Source: Lithospermum erythrorhizon (taxonomy: Eukaryota > Streptophyta > Magnoliopsida > Boraginales > Boraginaceae). Taken from it: a stretch of 64,000 bases of DNA. Below the pieces are notes generated by a model. It worked only from the letters and a program-made list of their open reading frames with translations. It was not told where the DNA came from and searched no databases. Position numbers and translations under genes: made by a program. This document shows, piece by piece, positions 12,088 through 23,173 of this stretch. Every line of letters starts with the position of its first letter. Within the stretch, counting starts at the first letter, position 1. The stretch covers positions 496,001-560,000 of the forward strand of contig JADFUC010001680.1 in the NCBI GenBank assembly GCA_019722365.1, in the 5' to 3' direction.

Positions 12088-12700
12088 TCACTCAAATTCA
12101 TCATTGAGCCCCATCAGAAATAACATCATCTTTTCCTCCTCAAAATATCCAAAGCTCAAACCAGTCTTTAAAGATATTAACTCCTCCCACAGACCCTTGA
12201 GTCTGTTATAGAAGACAGCCACAGAATCTTGTCCTTGCTTAGCTATGTAGACGGCTCTCTCCCCGATCTCATACACCCTAGTGGCCTACACCTCCACCAA
12301 ATCGCTTTGATCTCTTCCCCATAACATAAAGGCATCAAAGCATATGTAAATCTCTGCCAAGTCCTCGACATGGCATTCAAGATCCATGCGAAATCAAGGT
12401 AGCATCACCTCGACTCCATTTCTTATCGTATCTTCACCACACCCGTTGATCATACTCCATTAATGAAAACTACCTTGTCCCTTGCTCAGAAAGTTTCCAT
12501 GAGATCATAACACGACTCCAAGTTTGGTAATTGTGCTCAATAACAAATCGCTTCACTCAGCCACCTCAAGCCAATGATCTCGATTATGAAGACAAAGGAT
12601 CATCCTTATATTTCGAGCCTTTAGATTCAGCGCGGTCCATATGCCATTTCCAACCTTATCAAGCTTAAAGAATAAAGAACAACTAAAATCCGATCAAGAA
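12088..12700 (-). pseudogene. copia gag remnant (relic E)
   Basis: The best frame, 12088-12276, reads VAVFYNRLKGLWEELISL and then LFLMGLNDEFE, the conserved core of plant copia Gag (UBN2/gag-polypeptide type). Upstream sequence to 12700 reads as Gag in broken frames (for example LECHVEDLAEIYICFDAF). Gag builds the cytoplasmic virus-like particle. Stops and frameshifts make this copy inactive. Confidence 0.75.
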
Positions 12701-12744
12701 TTATTCTAAACCACACAAACAGATCGATTATATGCCCTGGTGCC

Positions 12745-12754
12745 TCCGATACCA
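12745..12754 (-). other. primer binding site of relic E
   Basis: The + strand reads TCCGATACCA, so the - strand reads TGGTATCGGA, close to the copia initiator-tRNA site TGGTATCAGA. It sits just upstream of the gag remains, as expected, and places the 5' LTR to its right. Confidence 0.6.
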
Positions 12755-13250
12755 TCAAAGCATCAAATATATCAAACAAGAAACACTATTGTAGACGCAA
12801 GCGCTCACCAAAATTATTCAAAAGAAGGAAATGAATATTGAGAAGAATCAATGATAAATTTATTGCTAAACTTATGATAAAATTGATTGTACATTACACT
12901 ACAGGCACCAATCAACTATATCTAGGTGGAATTAGAATTCATTCACCTAATCGATTATCCTAATTGATTAAATTAACTAATCAAGAAGAACCCTAACTAA
13001 TTTCCAACATAATGAAATCAACGGCCATGTGGACGCTGAAAGTGCCGATTGGTTCCGTGGTTCATTTAAACGAGGTCCAAATACTGACTCCCCTCTTAGC
13101 TCCAAAATAATAAAAGATTTATTCCACATGCCAATTAAGCCAAATCTTCCAATAACTTCAATTCCGATCCAACACTAAACTGCAAACAATTAACTTGAAT
13201 CCATCATACTCTTTCACAACCTTCACAAAATAAATATGCTATTACTTGGA
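12755..13250 (-). repeat. probable 5' LTR region of relic E
   Basis: Position only: it lies directly beyond the primer binding site. No second copy is present in the window to set its length, and the outer boundary is a guess. No open frame. Confidence 0.35.
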
Positions 13251-16200
13251 GGTGTGTGATAGGCTGGTGGAACCTGGTGATTGACTTTGCCCCTCCCAGA
13301 GAATGCAACCATAGATCTGTACAATAATCAAATCTCGCAACAACAAGTGAACTAGCTGGACTTGCAGAAGATTCGTTCAAGGGGAAATTACAATCATATG
13401 GCTGCTAATACTATGTTATCAATTCAATCATATGTGATGCACTAAAAAAGAATCAGTTGCTAAGGTGAATGTATAAACCAAAAGATTTGGTAGCCTAATA
13501 ATAAGAAAGAATTTTTTCATTTTAATTTCTCTATTTTTGTTTGGTGGGGAGGGATAAGGGATGGGGTGGGGTGTAAGGTTGAAGATGATGTATTTATTTT
13601 ATTTTTATTTAATTAATTTAAATTAATTATTGTATTAAACATTGACCCAATTAAGTATTTGTTATTTAAAACGCATCTACAAAACGTGAATATATATAAT
13701 AAATATTTATTTTGTCCAGTTTTATCTATAACGAGTTCGCGTGTCAAAATATATTTTTCAAAAAGTTCAAGTGCCAAAAATTATTTCCAAGTCATTTATT
13801 CAAAGGCTGAAGCTCGGCGTGTTCATATTTAAATATTTTTCTTACTGTGCCAAGATGTATTTAATGAAATGTGTGTCTATATAAAAATTTAACCAAATCT
13901 ATAGTCATGATCAAATAAAAGGAGAAAGAATTTCATATATGACAAGAAATTAAAACGCGAGAATAGTATCTAACACGCACTAAGTCAAGATTGTGGGACT
14001 TCTATCTCGTAATAAAATAGAAATTTATTACAGATAAAATGAAGTTGATTGTAGTTCAGAGCATAAATCATTCATAACTTGTCATAGACACTCGTAGTGA
14101 GGTTATTACATGCTAGTTCATAAAAGGTCAATAAATCTTGGCCATTTTGATGTTAAATTAATTTTTTCATAATTTATACACTATACGGAGTATAAAATTC
14201 ACTCAATTGGTCGAGCACATTATTACTATATTGAGTACATTATTGTACTATATTGAGAGTTGAGACAGTGGCAATATTTTTCCTTAATTGGTAAATGAGG
14301 GTACAATGCGTGTCTGATCCATATTTATAGATTTACAATAAGTTATGAATAGAGGTTCAACTAAATCCATTTAATGTTACTATATAACTCGAGGAGATTA
14401 ACATTTTTTCATGTGAAAGACAGAAAGAGTAGCGCTTTTGGAGTTTTTAGAAGCAAGCACACTTAACTATCGTTATTTTTACGCCATTCACGAATCATTC
14501 ATCTTATCCCATAAGCCTCTATACTATTTTTCTTCTCCCAAGACACCCCTAAATAATCGTTCTTGTAATGCAGACACTCCTGCACTCCACTTTTCCATCT
14601 CTTTAAACATTTAAAATTACTATTTTACCCTTAACACTACACAGTTATCGTGGCACATCTTAAAATATTTTACATAATTAAAATAACCACCCATTTTCTT
14701 TCTTTTAACACTCCTACCCCTAACTCATCCCTCCCCCCACAACTCCAACTCATTGCACTTCAAAAATCGACATGCTTGATAGATTTTAGAGGTCTGATGT
14801 CACAGCTGAACAAACTAAAAAAAATCAGCTTTTATGCTGGTAAGTGGGATTTGGATTACATCCTTACCAATTTAATTGTCACTTGTTTTATCTGTCTATT
14901 TTCCATTTTGTTAGTTACTCTTCAATTTCATTGTTCTATCGGTTGTTTTGTACTAATTAATTTGTCAAAAATCATATATTTGATTCCTTAGTTTTTGCAT
15001 AATCCGTGAGTCGATATAACCGATATATATGCATACAATAATATTAACAAATAATGGGATGTATTTAGGTTCGGGTACGACGTCGGGTCGTTCAAACCCA
15101 AAATTTGTCGCATGCATCTGTACGAAATTTCCTTTGATCTCGACTCAAGATCGTGGAGGTCAGCGGCAAAGTGGCCGCGAGGTGGTGGGCTGTTTGAACT
15201 GTGAGGGCCGTTTTGTTGCTGGAATTGCAAGTGGGGAAACGGTGGTACGAATCAGTGAGGCAGCGCGGGGGCAGCTGGGTCGTGGCCAGCGGTAAACAAA
15301 TGTCAGAGGGCCTGGCCGCAAGCGCTGAGGCAAATGGGAGCAGCATTGGGGCTGGGAAGGCCATGGTGGCGCTGGGTGGTGGTAAAGGTGTTTCAAGTAG
15401 CGGGTGTAATATTGCTTAAGAATAAAAGTACGTGATTTATTTTACTATGTAAAATATTTAAATGCGACTTTATACTTTAGTCCCTATACTAAACAGAAGG
15501 TTGTGTGACAAAATAGTCATTTTAATATAGGATAATATAGTCATTTCAATGCTTTATCTTCAGGGTATAATACGAGGATAAAATAAATATTTCACCGTGT
15601 TTTAAAGCTAATATACTATTTTATACGTATTTTAATAAATAGCTCTGTGGATGCGCCCAAACAAAAATAAGATAATGGCTCGCCTAAACAAGACAATAAG
15701 CTCGCGACCATTTAAAATTTCTCGCTGATAGTTCAAAGGCAAGTAAGCGGCTTCAAAAAAGTTTTTTCGAAGCGGGTACATAATCAATTTCGTCGATAAC
15801 ATCTTAATTGCACATAAATCAAGTTATACTGAGTGACTCCTTTAGTTATATATGTTCGAGTGAATTGAGGCTTAAAGATCAATTCAGTTCGATCCCCAAC
15901 CCCAAATCAGTCTTCCTACTTAACATGTCGACGAACCAACTCATTGGAGGGATGTTTATATAATTAATATATATTGACAAAAATAATCTAATATTATTGG
16001 CATATTGTATATATGAGGAATTTGTTTAGGCATTGAAAACTTTTCTTATTCTATTTTATTGGTACATTTTTTTTTTGGTTATGAAATTCGAATAGCATGC
16101 ATGCAAATTTATTTAATTTTTTATTTTAATATTGAACATATATATAATGCTGTATTCCCATTATTACAAATTATTAATAGAATGTATTTGAACTATATAC

Positions 16201-16548
16201 ATTGTTTTTAATACTACGTATAAAGGAACACAAACTTAGTAGTGCTTATATATGTACAAATCACTCTAATAATTTCTGCATAATGCGTTTCAAACAAGAT
16301 AAGTATTGGCTCTGCATAACTCAACTCCAGAAAGAATTCTGGGTGAAAGAGCTGGTTAAGTGTCATTAATACTCTGAAGATCTTCATAAAAGCGCTTGAA
16401 ATTACATGTTGCACTGTGATTGAAATTCGCTTAAAGTAAACCAAGCCTCGATTAATCGGGAGACATCTCGATTCGCTCTTACATATAACTTAAAGGTATT
16501 GGTAACGTGAGAACCCTTTTGATGGTTTTAAACTTTTAATATAAGTGA
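13251..16548. other. intergenic DNA with a GC-rich island
   Basis: No gene could be supported. The stretch 15060-15410 is clearly GC-richer than its surroundings and open in several overlapping frames on both strands, but none resembles a known protein and no splice pattern emerges. Elsewhere the sequence is AT-rich. ACGGAGTAT-type words at 14190 hint at old MITE ends. Confidence 0.45.
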
Positions 16549-16716
16549 TTGAAGAGTACATTCTTCTTGAATTTGTAGTAAAATTAAGTATTAAATTTTC
16601 TTATTTATATATACTCCAGAAGTAATAATAAATGGTTGAAGAGTACATTCTTCTTGAATTTGTAGTAAAATTAAGTATTAAATTTTCTTATTTATATATA
16701 CTCCAGAAGTAATAAT
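16549..16716. repeat. perfect tandem duplication, period 87 bp
   Basis: The 81 bases 16549-16629 recur without a single mismatch at 16636-16716 (unit starting TTGAAGAGTACATTCTTCTT). Six unmatched bases separate the copies. Perfect identity in otherwise decayed intergenic DNA indicates a recent duplication. Confidence 0.9.
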
Positions 16717-17074
16717 GGTTATTAAAGAGAAGTGTTGTGGAGATTTAATACTAAAGAGAGAGCAATTGTGAATACAAAAACCTTTCTAGAAATAATTTGA
16801 CTTAATTTTACATAGACACCTGATTTGTCTTTTAACTTTTCAAATGTACATCTAAACATCGCAACATTTCAAAAGAAAGACCATAAGGATTAAGACCGAA
16901 CTGAAAATCATAAGACCGAAGTTTTTAGACTTAAATCACTTTTGACCAAGGATAATTTTGTCAAACAACTTTCATTAAACACACCCATCTATTCTAATTA
17001 ATCTAACCATACCTCCATTTCTAAACCCACCACCCTCATTAAACGCTTCTCTCCAACTCAAAACACTGACGTCA

Positions 17075-17267
17075 ATTTTTCAAATCAACTTCGACACCAA
17101 TCATTAATTATTTTAAAAATATAAAAATTTATATAATTGATTCGTCTTTTAAAATACTTTCATAATATTAATTTTTTAATTTTTTAATAATATAATTATT
17201 TGTAATTGAAGATTAAAAGATTTATCTCGATATACAAGAAAGCTTCCAATTATTTTAAATTAAAGTG
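17075..17267. mobile_element. decayed Stowaway-like MITE
   Basis: The interior matches the MITEs at 1762 and 55478 (AAAAATTTATATAATTGATTCGTCTTTTAAAATA and following AT-rich text). The right end, CCAATTATTTTAAATTAAAG, resembles their inverted ends. The left terminal repeat is not recognisable. Confidence 0.45.
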
Positions 17268-19218
17268 GGAATATATTTTACTTAGTGATCAAAATTAAAT
17301 TTCAACAACCGATCATCTTCCAACTACCCTCCAAAATTATTATTACTACATAAAATAATCCTAAAATAATTTAAACTAAGGTTTAACAAATCTAAAAAAT
17401 CAAAGGATCAATCTCAAACATAAACCTTGAAAAGTGAACTCTTTCTAATAACAAGTCATTCGACCAACAATAAACACTTGATCGTGACAACAAGATCAAA
17501 CACAATAAAGTAAGTGAGTGTAATGTAAATCACACCAAGATTGTTTTGCCTGGCCTCGATGCAACGTCACCTACATCCGGGGCACGCGAAATTCTGCGAG
17601 AACTTCCACTATTCAAAGAATTACAAGTGTGTCTTATACAAACGCCCTCGCTTCACGACGCCCCTAACTAACCTTCAACTTAAATGCAAGACAGAACCTC
17701 CTATCTGCAGCCATCTCTTTGTCAACACTATCCCAAGAAGCCGACGTGAATACAACTTCAATAAAGTTTCTCCAACGACAATACAACAAAGTTGTCAGAA
17801 TAACCGTACATTAGTTAGGAAGAGCAATGTTTCTAACACAATCGACCTATTAATTACCACAAGTATGTTTATTTCTTAGTACAAGAATGCTCTCTTGATA
17901 ATCAAATATATTTCGGTTATTCCTATCTTCAATTCAATCCGCCTTTTATAGTGTATCTTTAGAGTTTCGCCTTTATTTTGATTTGCAATCCGCCACCTTC
18001 CCCATAAGTACATGAAATTCCCTTCTATAACTCCAAACATCATTTATCAACCAATCTCGATCTTCACGAATATCTTCGGCATCTCTATGACACAAATCTT
18101 CAGATACACGTGAAATCTCTTTAATTCAACCATGCAAATGAGACATCCGATAATCCTTTCACTGCTTTTCACACTTGGCATTAACACAACGCTGTCAGAC
18201 GCCAACGGTCACGACAACACGATCTTCATTTAAAATTGTACCCAACCATCTACGCATCAACAAGCCTTAATCATCGCCAAACATCTGATCTATCTTAAAA
18301 CCATGTTGTCTAGATGGAGCAGAACAATCTCAGACAAAATAGTTGAAATGGTAAGTGCTTCTCACGAGCTTACATGGCAGAGCTTTTCCAACGCGGTGGC
18401 TCATATGAGTCTCCGTTTGCTGATGAACAAATTGCGAAAATTTATATAGAGAAGCCTCATGTACTAATTTTATTAGTTTTAATTAAATTTGGTTGATTTT
18501 GATTAGTTTCCTATTATGATCAGCTGTGTTTGTTTATACTAACTACATATTTCCAGAATGATTGTATTGTTTGATTAGAGATGAAGATGGTGAAAGTTAG
18601 TTGTTGATATGCATAGAGTGAATTGGAATTTGTATCTGAATACTCTTTGTTTTATGCTTCCGGGGGGAGGAAGACGAAGGTGGGGGTGGGATAGGGGTAG
18701 CTAGGTATGGGTAAGAGGTATAGTGGGTTAGTGGGGTAGGGTTTTGTAGTGCCACCTCAACTTTCGTAAATTTTTCTTAAAAAATTTAATATTTTTAGGT
18801 TAAGGTTAGAAGTCAAATATAAGTCAACACTTCAAAAAAATAATTTTGAAAAGTTCAAGTATCTAAAATATATTTTAGGTGTTTATTTAAAAGTTTTAAA
18901 TATTTAGATGTCTATTTGAAAAATTAACAATAGACCAGTTGTAAAATTTAGCTAAATAATTTTGGGAAAATAGTTCAACTAATTGGCAGAAAAACTTGGT
19001 AGTAGTACATGTCATATATGGGTTCACAAATTGTACAATATGATTATCCAAGTCGATGTAATAGATAAGAGATTGAAGTTTTCTTATTGGAGAGTATAAC
19101 GATATTTGAATATAACATACATGCTTGATGAAGGACAAATATTCATTGGTAGTGATTTACTCCGTACCTTTTAATGTTCGATCGAGTTCAGATTAAATAT
19201 TTTATCCGGTCAAAATGA
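17268..19218. other. intergenic DNA, no gene supported
   Basis: A 112-codon frame at 17541-17879 (+) has no recognisable motif and no supporting context. A G-rich patch is at 18660-18740. From 18890 to 18960 the text matches, inverted, the dispersed repeat seen near 2.85 and 10.36 kb. Confidence 0.4.
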
Positions 19219-19220
19219 TA

Positions 19221-19469
19221 CTTTCTCCATTCACTTTTAGTTGTATTTTTAGCAATTTGTATATAAATTAAGGAAATAAATAAGTAGTCAAAAGATATCA
19301 AAAATATAAAATTTGCACTAATCTAAACTATATTATTTGGCCGATTGATAATTTAATAATAAAAAGTAGACAAAAAGTACATTAAAAATGTGAAATTACA
19401 ATTTTCTACAGAAAGATAAGTAATTTTAAAAAAATCAATTTTAAAAATAATTAAAATGGAACTGAGCAG
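19221..19469. mobile_element. Stowaway-like MITE with TA target duplication
   Basis: The left end CTTTCTCCATTCACTTTTAG and the right end (reverse complement) CTGCTCAGTTCCATTTTAAT form imperfect inverted repeats, and TA flanks both sides (19219-19220 and 19470-19471). About 250 bp, AT-rich, non-coding. The layout fits Stowaway elements mobilised by mariner-type transposases. Confidence 0.65.
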
Positions 19470-19658
19470 TATAAATTATTTTCTTCCTTATTTATAAAGA
19501 AAAAGTAGAATAGTTATTCGAACTTCCAACAATCAAATCAAATTCTAGTTTTCCAAATTCAACTTTCGACTAGAATCGTTTGAAATAAATCGAACTCAGT
19601 GAAGCTTGAAATTCAACCAAAACCCCTATAAATCATAAGATTATTATATTTACAAACG

Positions 19659-20247
19659 TGTTGTGATTTAATATCCGATTAAACCCCCAAACCTAGAAAG
19701 AACAATAAATAACGACAGAGAATTACTAAATAAACAAATACGTTAATTTTATATGTGTTCTCCCTCAACGTCAAAAGGTACATCATGTCATTGGCCGTAA
19801 TCTAATACTATAATCGACTGTAGATTGCCATGCCTCTACCACTAGCTACTTATCACCGAGTATTTCTTATCACAAAAAATCTCAATAACAAAGTCTACTA
19901 ATAAAGATAAACTCTCTAAGTTCTTCAAGAATATTAAAGCCCTAATATTCTTCCTAGCTATGACAATTCTATGTATTTTTGTGATAATCATCTCATGGTA
20001 ACACTCCCATTTATAAAAGAAAAGCACCTAACCTAACTGCATACCTTGGCCCTTGCAAAGTCTCGAAAATCGTCAAACGACTATTCCAAACCCGCTGATA
20101 AGATCGACTTAGGCAAGTCGCGAAGTCCCGATCTTCTCCCAAAGTTCCACTAGACAATTTTTGCCCCGAGATCGGGACATGCGAAGTCCCGACCATGCCC
20201 CCGATATCAATTCCAAAACAATGAAATATAGCTTCACTTTCCTAACG
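19659..20247 (-). repeat. 3' LTR of element B
   Basis: Pairs with 21747-22293. Shared blocks include CAAAAAATCTCAATAACAAA, TAATAAAGATAAACTCTCTA, GTATTTTTGT.ATAATCATCTC, CGGGACATGCGAAGTCCCG and CCCCCGATATCAATTCCAAA. A TATA box on the - strand is at about 20009-20017 (TTTATAAATG). Confidence 0.85.
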
Positions 20248-21731
20248 ACCTCCCACTCAAGACATATTCCGATCACCATCTTCAAATCACCAACCTGGCG
20301 TAGTCCTTTGAGTTCGCTATCCAAAAACTCCCACCGGCTCGATCCCAACTTTTAGCACTTTCTTTTCCAATCCTAACATCCGAATGACACCATTCGATTT
20401 CATCAAAGCAGAACCCAAAATAGCCATTACCATTACCCCGTTGAACTTACCTTCATTCGTATAATTATCATGTTCGGGCTTTGTCTTCTTACTGTGCACC
20501 TCGAAGACCTCCAAGCTCGATTGGACGTCAATAAATTTCTCTCTTCTTTCCTGCGATCACTAACTCCCACTTGATCTAATTCACTGGACCAAGGATGTTT
20601 GATCAAAACATCCTTCAACAAGAACACCTAGAGTGCCGATCACCTCTCAACGCCACTTTAAACACCGCTAACTCAAATGATTCATGCAAATATAGTACTG
20701 GGCCAGATCCTTACCCAAAGTTCTCCCAAACTCATCACCAAACGGCATTGTATTCTTTTTAGTTGGGGTACCTTTCTCGACCTTTCACCGTAGCCTTCAT
20801 TTTCACAAATTTCATAGAAACTCTCATGTCGAAACTCACTGGTTTTTCCTTGTACCCGAATCCTCTAATCGTATTCTTTTGAGAACTCGGCCAAATAAGT
20901 ACACAGAAAATTCGATTCTCAGCTTTTATCCCTCGAACTACCTTCCAAATTCCACCTTCAAAAGTAGTCCTGTAACCACCACCATCCAAATGAGTCACCA
21001 AAATTAAACTTTTCTAACTTCGAATGCCTCACCTTTGCTCTCTAATCTCCAGAACCATTGGGACAACCCCGCTCATATCTCTCATACCTACTACATCCAA
21101 TTATTCGCCATTAACAAGATGAACTGTACTAAAATTCCCAGACATATAATTTACCATTATATCTCTATGTCATGAGTAGAATATAAAGACGCTCAAAAAT
21201 CCACAAAAGCATTCACATATAGTACCAAAATATCATAATAAACACTCACCTCAACATGCGCCTCACCCTTAACTTTGTAGTGCGTTTTCATGTGACTCGT
21301 TTTGCTACAATCCTAGCACACAACAATATCATAATTTCTCTTTCCTCTAAACTATGACCTCCCACTATTCTTGAAATCCTTGTCTCCCGTTCTTCCTTTT
21401 ACTACACTAAGTGTTAAACCATAATTGACCTCACCTTCATCACACAAGGCCTTCATCAGCCCCTTTGTGGTTAGTTTTGCAACGTCTGCAACAACATTCT
21501 TTGATAAACGTGGTATAATCACACCCAAGACCCGTCTATCAAACTTTTTCCAAGCTTCATCGCTACGCTTATCCAAATTTTATCTCCCGGCAAAGGCATC
21601 CAAATTTCAGAGTTAATCCTCCTCCATGTCCATCTTCTAATAAGGAAAATCGATTCTATCGAATTTCTCTACACACACAATTCATTCCCTTCCAGCCAAC
21701 GATTCTTGAACTCACAACCGAGAAACAACCC
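20248..21731 (-). pseudogene. decayed gag/protease of element B
   Basis: On the - strand, 21576-21352 encodes a gag-like frame with a basic tail (FDRRVLGVIIPRLSKNVVAD and onward). Just downstream, 21330-21280 reads CxDCSKTSHMKTHY, a CCHC zinc knuckle whose last Cys is Tyr. Segment 21180-20930 reads as the region after the copia protease active site (STVHLVNG, then LVTHLDGGGY and FEGGIWKVVRG). Multiple stops. The stretch 20248-20750 is not recognised in any frame. The element could not encode its own replication. Confidence 0.6.
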
Positions 21732-21746
21732 GACTCTGATATCAAT
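21732..21746 (-). other. primer binding site of element B
   Basis: The - strand reads TTGATATCAGAGTCGG immediately after the LTR end. This is one base away from the common copia site TTGGTATCAGAGTCGG, for initiator tRNA-Met. Confidence 0.75.
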
Positions 21747-22293
21747 TGTTAGGATTTAAAATCTATTAAACCCTCCCCAAACCCGATCAAACAACATAAC
21801 GATGTATAAATTGTGCAAATAAACGTATTATCACTAATTTTATACCCCCTTCAACGCGAAATGCACTTTGTCATACTACAAAAAATCCACTACAATCGAT
21901 TAGGAAGATCATATGCCCCTACTACTACTAATCTATCATTTGAAGATTTTCTATCACCAAAAATCTCAATAACAAAAGCTACCAGTTAATAAAGATAAAC
22001 TCTCTAAAGTCAAGACACAGTGCCCTAATATCTCTACCCATGACGCATTTTACGTATTTTTGTTATAATCATCTCTTACATAACACCTTCTATTTATAAA
22101 AAGAAAGACGTAACCTAACTAAGAAACTCTACCAAAAACCGAAACCTGATTCGCTTCTGCTGTTCCCGATCTTCTTCCGGGGTTCCACTGACACTTTTTT
22201 GCTCCTCGGATTACTGGTCGGGACATGCGAAGTCCCGACCATGCCCCCGATATCAATTCCAAAACAGTGAAATATAGCTTCACTTTCCCAACA
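21747..22293 (-). repeat. 5' LTR of element B
   Basis: Begins TGTTAGGATTTAAAATC (+ strand view) and ends TTCCCAACA. The - strand TATA box is at 22091-22102 (TTTATAAATAG). A GC-rich hairpin with 9-bp perfect arms (GGTCGGGAC / GTCCCGACC, 7-base loop) lies at 22216-22240, about 115 bp upstream of the TATA box in the element's direction, that is, in U3. Confidence 0.85.
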
Positions 22294-22381
22294 ACAACAC
22301 CAGTTGCAATTTTATTAGAAATTGGAAGGGTTATCGGTAATGGCCGCTTAACTAAATATAAAATACTATCATATTTGGTCT

Positions 22382-22580
22382 CAAATAATCTATATTTGAT
22401 GTATGAATTCTATATCACCCTTATTCAATTTTTTATAAACTATTGCGTCGGGATATGAGATGTGTAAGGGATACATTATTCCTTCTGATCCGCAAATAAT
22501 GCATATTTGATGTGTGAATTCTTTATCATCCTAATTGAACTCCTCATAAACTGTCGCATCAGAATTTGAGATTTCTAACT
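22382..22580. repeat. diverged tandem repeat, period ~111 bp
   Basis: The word CAAATAAT..ATATTTGATGT.TGAATTCT.TATCA occurs at about 22382 and 22493, with the sequence following each copy also alignable (ATAAACT.T.GC.TC). Two imperfect units lie upstream of the GRF gene. Confidence 0.6.
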
Positions 22581-22920
22581 ATACATTAATCGTTCTTGAC
22601 CAGATTGAAATTTTAAGGGCAATGCATCTTTAGTCCTTTACATAGGCAGCTGTAAATTATGAAGTCCCACATAAAAACAAGATTGTTTCCAATGCCCAAA
22701 CAATTGAGTACTCTTCTTTATTTATGTTAGTACTTTGACACAAGTAGCTCAAACACACTACTGTAATCCAAAGTCTACTTCCCTTTTCTCCATGTCTTCT
22801 TAACCAACCTTACTATACAATTTATCATACACCACTTGTGAAAACAGTGCACAAACTGACCACCTTTAAGATGGTCCTTCCTTCAGCTAAATTTGCAATT
22901 ATTTGTAATGACTATTGCTT

Positions 22921-23145
22921 CATTTGCACAGTTTAGTATTTATTTTTTCGACCCAAGTTTGAACACTTGACCTCGACTCTTACAAGTAATTGTTTAACCG
23001 TTACATCAAACCCCCACTTCATTTGCACTGTTTAGTATTTTCTTTGGGACGAGGTTTGAATTCTTGACCTCGACCCAGTTACAATTACAAGTGAGTGAGT
23101 GTCTAACCACTGCATCAAACCCCACCCGCATTGCACTGTTTAGTA
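22921..23145. repeat. tandem repeat just upstream of the GRF start, period ~99-108 bp
   Basis: CATTTGCACAGTTTAGTATT at 22921, CATTTGCACTGTTTAGTATT at 23020 and CATTGCACTGTTTAGTATC at 23129 head successive units. Each of the first two also carries GACC.AAGTTTGAA..CTTGACCTCGAC and TTAACC..TACATCAAACCCC-type text. The last unit ends ~30 bp before the GRF start codon, so the array occupies the 5'UTR or proximal promoter. Confidence 0.75.
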
Positions 23146-23173
23146 TCTTTGTAGGAATATAACTTCTATCTGA

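Larger units (their letters stand above)
10469..12754 (-). mobile_element. copia LTR-retrotransposon relic E
   Basis: Reading on the - strand from right to left: primer binding site (12754-12745), gag, zinc knuckle, protease, gag-pre-integrase and integrase core, all in copia order. Reverse transcriptase, RNase H and the 3' LTR are absent at the left end, where the integrase frame runs into a dispersed repeat near 10470. Frames are broken between domains. Integrase and zinc-knuckle residues are also substituted (see the separate entries), so the copy is dead. Confidence 0.8.
19659..22293 (-). mobile_element. copia deletion derivative B with paired LTRs
   Basis: Two direct repeats, 19659-20247 and 21747-22293, are LTRs. 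They share TGTT....GATTTAA at one end, TCCtAAC at the other and a long common interior. Next to the right LTR is a - strand primer binding site, and next to the left LTR a purine-rich tract (- strand GTGGGAGG), so the element reads right to left. Only ~1.5 kb lies between the LTRs. It holds decayed gag with a zinc knuckle and a protease-like stretch, with no integrase or reverse transcriptase recognised. It is either a deletion relic or a non-autonomous element. No clean target duplication was seen. Confidence 0.85.

Noticed and set aside
14650..14991. 113-codon + frame
   Set aside because: Hydrophobic composition follows from T-rich DNA; no family resemblance.
17541..17879. 112-codon + frame
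   Set aside because: No motif, no splice or promoter support, and lies in decayed intergenic DNA.
19654..22298. 5-bp target duplication around element B
   Set aside because: Flanks AAACG and ACAAC do not match, so no duplication can be claimed.
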